A stretch of 34,062 nt of DNA from positions 1-34,062 of the forward strand of contig NZ_JH621283.1 in assembly GCF_000255455.1 (NCBI RefSeq), given 5' to 3'. The notes under the pieces were generated by a model. It saw nothing but the letters and a program-made list of their open reading frames with translations, searched no databases and had not been told where the DNA came from. This DNA comes from Aquimarina agarilytica ZC1 (GTDB taxonomy: Bacteria > Bacteroidota > Bacteroidia > Flavobacteriales > Flavobacteriaceae). Below are positions 9,313-16,247 of the stretch, one piece after another. Each line of letters begins with the position of its first letter. Position 1 is the first letter of the stretch. Position numbers and translations under genes: made by a program.

Positions 9313-9570
9313 TATTCTTCAAAATTAAAATGTGCAATCATTTTTTTTACTAGATGCTCAAGCCAAAAGCATTTGCATTTAGTGTTAAGTAGGTGACAAA
9401 CTAAAATGGAACTATTCCCGTTTTACTCGTTCCTTTTTTACCTCATCCCCTTATTCTTTACAAACTTATTTTATATGAGATTCCCAACAAGAAGTTTACT
9501 TTTAATTTCAAATCTCATTTAAATAGACAATTCGCCTTAAGAACCCTACTAAAAAATTAAAATTAACTAA

Positions 9571-9602
9571 AAAATGAAGCTTTAGGTAAAAAGCTTCATT
9601 TT
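9571..9602 (+). terminator. Orphan terminator-like hairpin between divergent genes
   Basis: AAAATGAAGCTTT (9571-9583) and AAAGCTTCATTTT (9590-9602) form a perfect 13-bp stem with a 6-nt loop. The A and T ends of the arms give a T-rich tail on both strands. No annotated gene ends next to it: the peptidase reads away to the left and the cyanate operon starts to the right. It could end an unannotated small RNA, insulate the operon, or lie in a long 5' leader. Confidence 0.5.
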
Positions 9603-9813
9603 ATCACAAACTTTTAACAATTGAAAAAAATAACAGGTGTCATTTTAAGAATTTATCGATGTAACCATATAAATGAAGTCTCTTGAAGCAGAATACACGA
9701 TCGAAAAATTCACAACTAAATAAGATTAAAACTTAATTTAATTCATCAAAAATCAAATTTCAATTAATTATTATCTGCAAAAATCGTTATAGTTTAAAAA
9801 AAGTAAAATTTAC

Positions 9814-9842
9814 ACCATAGTATGGCTCATTTGTACCATACT
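9814..9842 (+). promoter_or_regulatory. Candidate AraC-type operator: direct repeat ACCATA(G/C)T spaced 21 bp
   Basis: ACCATAGT (9814-9821) and ACCATACT (9835-9842) are direct repeats exactly 21 bp apart, two helical turns, as is usual for paired AraC-family half-sites. An inverted half-site TATGG (9821-9825) lies between, forming CCATA-G-TATGG. The downstream half-site sits where the -33 element would be, 18 bp before a -7-like TACATTTA (9861-9868). That is the geometry of a class II activated promoter lacking its own -33 box. The ATG at 9893 follows. Confidence 0.5.
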
Positions 9843-9860
9843 TAAGTAATTACTTGCCGC

Positions 9861-9868
9861 TACATTTA
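9861..9868 (+). promoter_or_regulatory. Possible -7 element of the cyanate operon promoter
   Basis: TACATTTA differs at one position from the Bacteroidota -7 consensus TAnnTTTG and lies 25 nt before the chosen ATG. No TTG stands 17-20 bp upstream, which would fit dependence on an activator bound at 9814-9842. Confidence 0.35.
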
Positions 9869-9892
9869 TCCCTATCAATAAAACAAGCAATT

Positions 9893-10723
9893 ATGAGTAG
9901 GGAAAACATACAGACCATCACCTTATCGCTTTTAATTTTATTTCTTATTTTTTTTATAGGCGAATTGGCCACTACCAATGGGGAACGAAACAAAAAAGAA
10001 CTAAGTGAATACGAGCAACTCATGGGACTTGGTGAACCGCAAGCACATGTTCCGGGACCTATCGAGGTACTTAAATTAGCTGTTAAAGAATTAAGTCATC
10101 CGTTTTATGACAACGGCCCTAATGATAAAGGTATTGGCACCCAACTTTTTTATTCTATTTTACGAGTTTTAGCTGGCTACCTACTAGCTGTAGTGATTGC
10201 CATTCCTATCGGTTTTCTTATTGGGATGTCGCCTGTTTTTTACAATGCCTTACAACCTTACATACAAGTTTTAAAACCAATATCCCCGCTAGCATGGATG
10301 CCATTAGCCTTATTTGTTATTAAAGATTCAATTTTATCATCTGTATTTGTCATTTTTATTTGCTCCATTTGGCCTATACTTTTGAATACTGCTTTTGGCG
10401 TAATGTCGGTTAAAAAGGATTGGCTTAACGTGAGTAAAACACTAGAAATGGGTCCCTTTGAAACGGCTTTCAAAATTATTCTTCCGGCCGCCTTACCTAC
10501 TATTTTTACGGGTTTACGGATTTCTATGGGAATATCGTGGCTAGTGATTGTGGCTGCCGAAATGTTAGTGGGCGGTACTGGCATTGGTTATTATGTATGG
10601 AACGAATGGAACAATTTGGATTTAACAAGTGTGGTGTTCTCTATACTAATGATTGGTATTGTCGGAATGGGACTGGACTTACTTATATCACAAACATCAA
10701 AATACTTCATGTACCAAGAATGA
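9893..10723 (+). CDS. NrtB/CynB-like ABC transporter permease (cyanate/nitrate type)
   Basis: A 276-residue inner-membrane permease of the nitrate/taurine (NitT/TauT) ABC class. One membrane segment lies near the N-terminus (LLILFLIFFIGEL), followed by a soluble stretch and about five more segments. The cytoplasmic EAA-type loop near KTLEMGPFETAFKIILPAAL fits the site that contacts the ATPase. I chose ATG at 9893; the frame is open from a TTG at 9854, but that start would sit on the putative -7 element. Length matches cyanobacterial NrtB/CynB (about 270-280). It heads a plus-strand operon with an ATPase, cyanase and a binding protein. The cyanase suggests the substrate is cyanate, although nitrate-type transporters are closely related. 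The substrate is therefore inferred from context. Confidence 0.87.
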   Translation: MSRENIQTITLSLLILFLIFFIGELATTNGERNKKELSEYEQLMGLGEPQAHVPGPIEVLKLAVKELSHPFYDNGPNDKGIGTQLFYSILRVLAGYLLAVVIAIPIGFLIGMSPVFYNALQPYIQVLKPISPLAWMPLALFVIKDSILSSVFVIFICSIWPILLNTAFGVMSVKKDWLNVSKTLEMGPFETAFKIILPAALPTIFTGLRISMGISWLVIVAAEMLVGGTGIGYYVWNEWNNLDLTSVVFSILMIGIVGMGLDLLISQTSKYFMYQE

Positions 10724-10839
10724 ATAATGAACTAGCCCGGAGCAAGTCTGTGAGGCATATGAACGAAACTGAATTTTAATTTTGAGGCAAGCCCGGGAGT
10801 AGTATCCTTTTTGGCAACGCCAATAACAAGCCCCAGTTT
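10724..10839 (+). repeat. GC-rich repeat-bearing element between permease and ATPase genes
   Basis: This 116-bp spacer is richer in GC than its surroundings. AGCCCGG occurs at 10734-10740 and 10790-10796, and TGAGGCA at 10751-10757 and 10783-10789, an arrangement AGCCCGG...TGAGGCA...TGAGGCA-AGCCCGG. A small hairpin TTGGC-AAC-GCCAA (10811-10823) follows, 17 bp before the ATPase start. It encodes no convincing peptide. It resembles a short interspersed repeat or an mRNA structure; which one cannot be settled from one copy. Confidence 0.45.
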
Positions 10840-11727
10840 ATGAAAAAGTTTTTAGAAGTAAATCAATTAGCTAAAAAATACCCTATAAAAGGCGAAAAGA
10901 ACACCTTTTTAAGTGTTTTTGAAAACATTAATTTTTCAATGCAAAAAGGGGAGTTTGTATGCATAGTTGGACATTCGGGTTGTGGAAAATCAACCATACT
11001 CAACAATTTAGCTGGACTAGACTCACCGTCAAGCGGAAACATTATTATGGATAATAAAAACGTAAAAAAGCCAAGCTTGGAACGCGGTGTTATTTTCCAA
11101 AACCACAGCTTACTCCCTTGGTTAAGTGTGCTTAAAAATATAAAAATGGCTATTGCTTGTAAGTTCAAAGAACTAAGTACTAAAGAAATTGAAAAGCGAG
11201 CATTGCATTTTTTAGAAATGGTTGAATTGCAGGATGCTGTTAAAAAACTGCCCCATGAACTTTCGGGCGGCATGAAACAACGTGTGGGTATTGCCCGAGC
11301 CTTTGCACTTGCTCCCGAATTGTTATTAATGGACGAGCCTTTTGGCGCTTTGGATGCGTTAACACGAGGTAAAATTCAGGACAAGCTTCTCGAAATATGT
11401 GAAAAAACGAATCAAACCATTTTTATGATTACTCATGATATTGATGAAGCTATTCTACTTTCGGATCGCATACTATTAATGTCCAATGGCCCACAAGCCC
11501 GAATTGCCGAAAGTGTTCATGTCAATATCCCCAAACCTAGAAACCGCGCAGAAATAGTAAATCACCCAAACTATTACCTCATCCGAAACCATTTGGTCGA
11601 TTTTTTAATTAACAAATCCAGCGAAATAGCCAAAGGCATTCAAAACAACACTATAGACGATAGCGAAATGCCCAAAAATGTATCGTTCACTAATACTGCT
11701 GACCTAGAAAACAGAAAAGCGATGTAA
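10840..11727 (+). CDS. NrtD/CynD-like ABC transporter ATP-binding protein
   Basis: A 295-residue nucleotide-binding subunit. Walker [10 protein letters not shown] is at residues 44-52, the Q-loop at Gln87, the ABC signature LSGGMKQ at 141-147, Walker B LLLMDE at 161-166, the D-loop ALD at 170-172 and the switch histidine at 199. It belongs to the nitrate/sulfonate/taurine group. It would drive import through the permease encoded 116 bp upstream. It is about 30-40 residues longer than minimal family members because of a polar C-terminal tail (from about residue 255), which has no recognisable domain. Cyanase follows after 52 bp. A cyanate substrate is inferred from that neighbour. Confidence 0.9.
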   Translation: MKKFLEVNQLAKKYPIKGEKNTFLSVFENINFSMQKGEFVCIVGHSGCGKSTILNNLAGLDSPSSGNIIMDNKNVKKPSLERGVIFQNHSLLPWLSVLKNIKMAIACKFKELSTKEIEKRALHFLEMVELQDAVKKLPHELSGGMKQRVGIARAFALAPELLLMDEPFGALDALTRGKIQDKLLEICEKTNQTIFMITHDIDEAILLSDRILLMSNGPQARIAESVHVNIPKPRNRAEIVNHPNYYLIRNHLVDFLINKSSEIAKGIQNNTIDDSEMPKNVSFTNTADLENRKAM

Positions 11728-11779
11728 CCAATACCTATAGATATTATTAAATAAAGTTTCATTTTTAAATTATACTACT

Positions 11780-12220
11780 ATGACTAAAGAAACCATGACT
11801 GAAATTATTTTGGATGCTAAAAAAGCTCAAAATAAAACTTGGGATGAATTAGGCAAAGCTACAGGACTTGATCAAGTATGTATTGCCGCGGCTTGTTTTG
11901 GCAGTGCCTCCTTATTACCCAACGAAGCCGAAGCCTTTATAAAAGCATTAGATTTAGGAACCGACGTTGCCGAAGCTTTAACGGAATACCCTACCAAAGG
12001 TGTAGGGCAAGTCATTCCTAGTGATCCATTAGTATACCGATTTTTTGAAATAGCTTATGTGTATGGCCCTGCAGCTAAATCGGTAATTCACGAAATGTTT
12101 GGCGATGGTATTATGAGTGCTATTGATTTTTCAATGGAAGTGGACAAAGTCGAAGATCCTAAAGGAGATCGTGTTCAAATTACCATGACGGGTAAATTTT
12201 TACCCTATAAAAAGTGGTAA
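11780..12220 (+). CDS. cynS: Cyanate hydratase (cyanase)
   Basis: A 146-residue cyanase that converts cyanate and bicarbonate to carbon dioxide and carbamate; carbamate then breaks down to ammonia and carbon dioxide. Residues about 5-75 form the helical N-terminal domain (NKTWDELGKATGL). The conserved core runs PLVYRFFEIAYVYGPAAKSV and FGDGIMSAIDF. The catalytic triad corresponds to Arg87, Glu90 and Ser113, equal to E. coli Arg96, Glu99 and Ser122 with a constant offset of nine. The C-terminus ends in the typical GKFLPYKKW. The length is slightly short of the 156-residue E. coli enzyme because of the N-terminus. Known cyanases form decamers in the cytoplasm. Its place inside a NrtABD-type transporter operon implies import and use of cyanate as a nitrogen source or detoxification. 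Confidence 0.97.
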   Translation: MTKETMTEIILDAKKAQNKTWDELGKATGLDQVCIAAACFGSASLLPNEAEAFIKALDLGTDVAEALTEYPTKGVGQVIPSDPLVYRFFEIAYVYGPAAKSVIHEMFGDGIMSAIDFSMEVDKVEDPKGDRVQITMTGKFLPYKKW

Positions 12221-12232
12221 ATAACATCAATA

Positions 12233-13681
12233 ATGATAACCTTAAAACCTAAAACTATGCCTTATAATAGCCTTGATAACCCCTATAGCGATCAATCTGA
12301 TTTGTCTCACGGTGCTGGTTGTTCTTGTAATAGCTGTAGCACACACAAAAAAGTAGTTGCCTCCGAAAATCTACCAGGTAGTGAAGAAACTATTGTAAAT
12401 CGATTTGTAGAAACAGCCATTGTAAAATCCTTATTTAAAGGAAATGACCTTAACCGCAGGCGATTTATTCAAGCTGTAGGCGAAAAAACCTTTAAAGCAG
12501 CACTATTTTCTGTATTGCCAATGGGCTTAATTCAATCCTGTGCAAACGACAAAAAAAAGCAGATGCAAAATGGAGGGGGTTCACAAAAAGCCGCTACTAA
12601 ACTTGAAAAAACCAAACTAAACATTGGTTTTGTTCCCATAACCTGCGCTACACCCATTATTATGTCAAAACCTATGGGTTTTTATGAAAAATATGGGTTA
12701 GATGTAGATGTAATTAAAACAGCTGGATGGGCCGTAGCACGTGATAAAAGTTTAAACAAAGAATACGACGCCTCGCATATGCTTACTCCTATGCCTTTAG
12801 CCATGACATTAGGTTCTGGATCTGTAGCTGCTCCATATATTATGCCTGCTGTTGAAAATATTAATGGACAAGCTATCTGCTTACATTTAAAGCATAAAGA
12901 CAAAAGAGACCCCAAACAATGGAAAGGTTTTAAGTTTGGTGTTCCTTTTGAATATTCTATGCATAATTTTTTACTGCGTTATTACGTAGCCGAATTTGGT
13001 TTGGATCCTGATAAAGACATCCAAATTAGAGTAGTTCCACCACCAGAAATGGTAGCCAATTTACGTGCTGGTAATTTAGATGGATATTTATCTCCCGATC
13101 CTTTTAATCAGCGTGCTGTATTTGAAAACATAGGCTTTTTGCATATGCTAACTAAGGATATTTGGGAAGGGCATCCTTGCTGTGCTTTTGCGTGTAGCGA
13201 AGAATTTGCCAAAACCAATCCAAATACCTACGCTGCTTTATTTAGTGCCATTATTGATGCTACTCAGTTTTCTTCAAAGCAAGAAAATAGACAAGCCATT
13301 TCCGAAGCCATTTCTCCTAAAAATTACTTAAACCAACCCACTTCGGTAGTGGCTCAGGTATTAACAGGTAAATATGCTGATGGTTTAGGTAAAGTTATAA
13401 ATGCCCCGGATCGTATTGATTTTGACCCTTTCCCATGGCACTCTATGGGTGTTTGGATACTTACACAAATGAAACGCTGGGGATATGTAAAAAAAGATAT
13501 TGACTTTAAAGCCATTGCCGAACAAGTCTATTTAGCTACAGATTGCGGCAACAAAATGAAAGAATTAGGCTACAAACCACCTTCTTCCACTTATAAAAAA
13601 CATTATATTATGGGAAAAGAATTTGACCCAAGCAAACCTAATGAATACATAGATAGCTTTGCTATAAAAGCAACCACTTAA
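12233..13681 (+). CDS. NrtA/CmpA-like substrate-binding lipoprotein with N-terminal CxCxxC extension
   Basis: A 482-residue binding protein for the upstream ABC transporter. The domain starts near residue 120 (KLNIGFVPITCATPIIMSKP) and includes the family segments GFYEKYGLDVDVIKTAGW and LRAGNLDGYLSPDPFNQRA. A twin-arginine-like signal NRRRFIQAVG (74-83) is followed by a hydrophobic stretch and a lipobox-like LIQSC with Cys103. This predicts Tat export and lipid anchoring. Ahead of the signal lie about 73 residues not usual for the family, with GAGCSCNSCSTH (Cys30, Cys32, Cys35). Translation may start instead at the ATG at 12257 (Met9), whose product MPYNSLDNPYSDQ looks more natural. It starts 12 bp after the cynS stop. 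Cyanate as ligand is inferred from cynS; nitrate or bicarbonate binders belong to the same family. Confidence 0.9.
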   Translation: MITLKPKTMPYNSLDNPYSDQSDLSHGAGCSCNSCSTHKKVVASENLPGSEETIVNRFVETAIVKSLFKGNDLNRRRFIQAVGEKTFKAALFSVLPMGLIQSCANDKKKQMQNGGGSQKAATKLEKTKLNIGFVPITCATPIIMSKPMGFYEKYGLDVDVIKTAGWAVARDKSLNKEYDASHMLTPMPLAMTLGSGSVAAPYIMPAVENINGQAICLHLKHKDKRDPKQWKGFKFGVPFEYSMHNFLLRYYVAEFGLDPDKDIQIRVVPPPEMVANLRAGNLDGYLSPDPFNQRAVFENIGFLHMLTKDIWEGHPCCAFACSEEFAKTNPNTYAALFSAIIDATQFSSKQENRQAISEAISPKNYLNQPTSVVAQVLTGKYADGLGKVINAPDRIDFDPFPWHSMGVWILTQMKRWGYVKKDIDFKAIAEQVYLATDCGNKMKELGYKPPSSTYKKHYIMGKEFDPSKPNEYIDSFAIKATT

Positions 13682-13697
13682 TGAGCGCTACATTACT

Positions 13698-13785
13698 TCT
13701 GATTTCGATCAAATTTTCATAAAGAAAAAAGGGTTGCTTTCCAAAATAGTAATTTATACTAACAGGTACTATGATCGAAATCAGA
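13698..13785. repeat. 14-bp perfect inverted repeat between convergent genes
   Basis: TCTGATTTCGATCA (13698-13711) is repeated exactly in inverse orientation as TGATCGAAATCAGA (13772-13785), 60 bp apart. The left arm lies 17 bp after the binding-protein stop; the right arm ends right at the stop codon of the AraC gene. The 60-bp loop is long for an intrinsic terminator, but the position at the end of two convergent transcripts fits a bidirectional termination or mRNA 3'-end structure. It could also be the ends of a small mobile element. Confidence 0.55.
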
Positions 13786-14709
13786 TTATAACGTGCGAAT
13801 CAAATTTTTAGTTTGCGTTTTCGATTTAAAACTTCGGAACTGCTCTGGAGTTTGATTACACATTTTTTTAAACAGCCTAACAAAATAAGAACTATCGCTA
13901 TAATTAAGTTTAATCGAAATTTGATTAATGGACAGATCCGTATAAATAATTAAACGCTTAGCTTCTAAAATAATCCGATCCATCAACAGTTCTGAAGGGA
14001 CTTTTGCTACTAACTTTTTACATATATGACTTAGCTGTTTTGTGCTTAAGTTCATAGCATCACTGTAAAAACCTATCGGTTTGTGTTCTATAAAATAGGT
14101 TTCTATTAATTCTTCAAAAGTATTTAACTGCACAATTTCATAATTATAAGCATATGCAGCAGATTTTTGACCTAAAAGCTTTCTGGAAAGACGAATTAAA
14201 ATGGTATTTAAATACATACGAATCATTTCATGATAATCTAAATCGCGTGTATGATACTCTTTATTCATCAACTCATAAAATTTATAGACTTCTTTAGTAT
14301 GTTTTTTTGTCAACCTAATATAGGGCACACTTGAATGTTTTTTAAAAAAGGGAAAACGCGATAAGTTATCATGCTTAAAATCAAGCATAAAATATTTTTT
14401 CGTAAAAAAAAGAATGTACCCATCAATATCTTTACTCATATTCCAACGATGTACTAGTCCTGGTGCCAAAACAAACATAGCTCCTGGATGTACTTCGTAT
14501 TCTTTAAAATCAATATAATGCTTTCCCGCTCCTTTGGTTACTAAAAGCATTAAGTAAAAATCATGGGCATGGGGCTTTTCTATAAATAGATTTTCCTTAA
14601 CATGATCGCTAAATTTTCTGATATAAAAATTACTATCAAAATCCATACAGTCACAGTAATCTTTAAAATTGGCAATATTAAAAACTGGCAGGACTCTGGG
14701 GGATTTCAT
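13786..14709 (-). CDS. AraC-family transcriptional regulator
   Basis: A 307-residue regulator. Residues about 30-115 form a cupin-type ligand domain (KPHAHDFYLMLLVTKGAGKHYIDF, then HPGAMFVLAPGLVHRW). Residues about 205-295 form the double helix-turn-helix DNA-binding domain (LSTKQLSHICKKLVAKVPSELL and the second helix pair SINQISIKLNYSDSSYFVRLFKK). The domain order and length are standard. It lies convergent with the cyanate operon, 104 bp from the binding-protein stop, and 172 bp downstream of a DUF1348 gene on the same strand. The context suggests it controls the cyanate operon, possibly with cyanate or a nitrogen metabolite as inducer. That is inference: such regulators are often, but not always, linked to their targets. 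The repeats at 9814-9842 and 14744-14757 are candidate sites. Confidence 0.9.
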   Translation of the reverse strand: MKSPRVLPVFNIANFKDYCDCMDFDSNFYIRKFSDHVKENLFIEKPHAHDFYLMLLVTKGAGKHYIDFKEYEVHPGAMFVLAPGLVHRWNMSKDIDGYILFFTKKYFMLDFKHDNLSRFPFFKKHSSVPYIRLTKKHTKEVYKFYELMNKEYHTRDLDYHEMIRMYLNTILIRLSRKLLGQKSAAYAYNYEIVQLNTFEELIETYFIEHKPIGFYSDAMNLSTKQLSHICKKLVAKVPSELLMDRIILEAKRLIIYTDLSINQISIKLNYSDSSYFVRLFKKMCNQTPEQFRSFKSKTQTKNLIRTL

Positions 14710-14743
14710 AGGAATATTTTTTACATATTATTACTTAATCTTA

Positions 14744-14757
14744 TAATGGTTAATGGT
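14744..14757 (-). promoter_or_regulatory. Tandem TAATGGT repeat upstream of the AraC gene
   Basis: TAATGGT occurs twice in direct succession (minus-strand reading ACCATTA-ACCATTA), about 35 bp upstream of the regulator start. The ACCAT core is the same as in the 21-bp-spaced repeats before the cyanate operon, so autoregulation is possible. The short motif in AT-rich DNA could be chance. Confidence 0.3.
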
Positions 14758-14881
14758 ATTCAAAAAAAATTAAGGGCTACTTTATTGAAGTTAGTTAGAC
14801 TTAACCCCTAAAAAGCAATCGTACTAAGACCTCATTTTTTACCCTTTAGCAAATCAATGTTACTGTGAATTAAAAGTGATA

Positions 14882-15298
14882 TTACTTAAACTTACGTTCT
14901 TCTTCTTTTATAGCTAAGTCATTAATACTGGCGTAGCGTTTTTTCATCAAGCCATTTTCATCAAATTCCCAATTTTCATTTCCGTAAGCACGAAACCATT
15001 GGTTTTCTTTATTTCGGTATTCATACTCAAAACGTACCGCAATACGATTATCACTATGTACCCAAAGCTCTTTTTTTAGTTTGTAATCCAATTCATTCTC
15101 CCATTTATCTTTAAGGAATGCTTGTACCTCATCCCTGCCATTCACAAATTGATTTCGATTACGCCATTCGGTATCAACTGTGTAAGCCATGGATACTTTT
15201 ATAGGATCTTTAGAGTTCCAACCATCTTCGGCCATTTGAATTTTCTTTTTGGCATCTTCTAAACTAAATGGTGGAATTGGGAATTTTTTTTCTGACAT
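14882..15298 (-). CDS. DUF1348 family protein (NTF2/SnoaL-like fold)
   Basis: A 138-residue protein matching DUF1348 along its whole length: [20 protein letters not shown] at the start, then [51 protein letters not shown] and [17 protein letters not shown]. The family has an NTF2-like cone fold with an internal pocket and is often annotated as nuclear transport factor 2/SnoaL-like; no reaction is established for it. It has no signal peptide, so it is cytoplasmic. It precedes the AraC gene on the same strand and may be co-transcribed with it, 172 bp apart. A role connected to cyanate or to the regulator's ligand is possible only by neighbourhood. Confidence 0.85.
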   Translation of the reverse strand: MSEKKFPIPPFSLEDAKKKIQMAEDGWNSKDPIKVSMAYTVDTEWRNRNQFVNGRDEVQAFLKDKWENELDYKLKKELWVHSDNRIAVRFEYEYRNKENQWFRAYGNENWEFDENGLMKKRYASINDLAIKEEERKFK

Positions 15299-15465
15299 TT
15301 TTCTTTTAAAAATACTAATTAAAAGCAGAAAACAACTATAGTTTACATGGTATTAGCTCCCTTTGAAAAAAAATTATGCATTTCATATTTCACAGCAACT
15401 TACAACCCACAACACTAAGCTATTCACTCTTTTTCAATTCTTATTTTATGGTATTTATACCAAAC

Positions 15466-15502
15466 AAAAAAACAGCAGCTTTGGAAAGCTATTGTTTTTT
15501 TT
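15466..15502 (-). terminator. Rho-independent terminator of the glycosylase-like gene
   Basis: AGCTTT and AAAGCT (15477-15490) form the core, with outer arms of A and T runs (AAAAACA / TGTTTTTT). The hairpin starts at the stop codon of the minus-strand gene and runs into TTTTTTTG on that strand. Confidence 0.75.
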
Positions 15503-16154
15503 AAAAATATGGTGCATACTGCTCCACTCTAAAATCCAACGTAGTATATTTTGGATTTTTTTGTTTCATTTGCTTGTAGTAATCTAAGCTTCCAATACTT
15601 CGGTTGGCAGCGCCCGATGGCGCGGTTAACGAAACTGTAGTAATGATTCTGTTAGCAACCTCAACCTGATGTATTCTGGGAATTTCATTACCTACTAATG
15701 TTAAAGACAATCCATTTTCTTTTAATAATTTTCTAAAAAAATATTCTGGCCCATTTTTACTATTTCCTCCAGTAAATACTAACGTATTAATTTTAGGCTG
15801 CTGTTTTAAAATGCCAATCATGTCCCTCAACTCTACCTGTTGCATCCCTAGGTCGGAAGCATCAATTTTAGTCCTTTTACAGGAGGCTACTATGTCGCAC
15901 ACCCCTATGTTACGTTGTATTAAAAAATCACGTCGCTGCTCCACTGCACTTGACGAATTTTCATACACCAAGCCTAAATTAAAAATACGATCCAATATTG
16001 GCCAAAGTAACCCATTACTACTCCCATAACAAAAATCCACATCCCGTTCATTCAAATTTCCCAATGTAAACCTGGGTGGTGGCAATGTACCTACAATTAA
16101 TTTTGTAGTATTTAAAGGAATAAAAGGAGCATATGGATGCGTGTGCTTGAACAT
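15501..16154 (-). CDS. Uracil-DNA glycosylase superfamily protein
   Basis: A 217-residue cytoplasmic protein with the features of the uracil-DNA glycosylase fold. Residues 19-28 read KLIVGTLPPP, in the position of motif A (GxxPG) of MUG/TDG-type enzymes. It is followed by FCYGSSNGLLWPIL (41-54), which fits the pyrimidine-stacking and following helix region. Residues 174-187 (VSLTAPSGAANRSI) match motif B, the DNA-intercalation loop (usually PSPSPAN-like). The usual catalytic Asp/Asn of motif A is not obvious: the proline-rich GTLPPP replaces it. The protein may therefore be a divergent family with altered activity. It is followed by its own terminator. DNA repair is the family expectation, not proven here. 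Confidence 0.7.
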   Translation of the reverse strand: MFKHTHPYAPFIPLNTTKLIVGTLPPPRFTLGNLNERDVDFCYGSSNGLLWPILDRIFNLGLVYENSSSAVEQRRDFLIQRNIGVCDIVASCKRTKIDASDLGMQQVELRDMIGILKQQPKINTLVFTGGNSKNGPEYFFRKLLKENGLSLTLVGNEIPRIHQVEVANRIITTVSLTAPSGAANRSIGSLDYYKQMKQKNPKYTTLDFRVEQYAPYF

Positions 16155-16183
16155 GAATACAATTTACATAAAAGAATGTATTC
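16155..16183. promoter_or_regulatory. Inverted repeat directly upstream of the glycosylase-like start codon
   Basis: GAATACA (16155-16161) and TGTATTC (16177-16183) are perfect 7-bp inverted arms separated by 15 bp, touching the ATG at 16154. This could be an operator for a dimeric repressor or a leader hairpin masking the start. No known regulator motif is recognised. Confidence 0.35.
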
Positions 16184-16190
16184 ACAAAAT

Positions 16191-16224
16191 AAAGGTCGAT
16201 TAACATTGCTGTTAATCGACCTTT
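16191..16224 (-). terminator. Rho-independent terminator of the propeller/lectin gene
   Basis: AAAGGTCGATTAAC (16191-16204) and GTTAATCGACCTTT (16211-16224) form a perfect 14-bp stem with a 6-nt loop, about 24 nt past the stop codon at 16248. On the minus strand it is followed by a T-rich ATTTTGTG. Confidence 0.85.
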
Positions 16225-16247
16225 TATTACTAAAAATATGGCAATGC

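Larger units (their letters stand above)
9313..9853. other. 541-bp divergent intergenic region with two hairpins
   Basis: This region separates the M3 peptidase from the cyanate operon. It holds an 8-bp inverted repeat ATGAGATT / AATCTCAT (9475-9482 and 9511-9518) and a strong terminator-like hairpin (9571-9602). At its right end is the CCATA repeat cluster described separately. No open frame of convincing composition is present. Confidence 0.6.

Noticed and set aside
9149..9337. Minus-strand open frame of 62 codons near the M3 peptidase start
   Set aside because: It lies in another frame over the peptidase signal-peptide region and has no support.
9854..9892. Upstream TTG start for the permease giving 13 more residues
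   Set aside because: It would place the start on the probable -7 element, and the ATG at 9893 gives a normal NrtB-like N-terminus.
10537..10779. Plus-strand open frame of 80 codons spanning the permease end and the repeat element
   Set aside because: It mostly overlaps the permease in another frame and has an odd Cys/Trp-rich composition with no family resemblance.
14602..14811. Plus-strand open frame of 69 codons upstream of the AraC gene
   Set aside because: It overlaps the start of the AraC gene in antisense and has no recognisable protein features.
15363..15587. Plus-strand open frame of 74 codons
   Set aside because: It runs through the terminator and into the 3' end of the glycosylase-like gene; Phe/Leu-rich low-complexity product.
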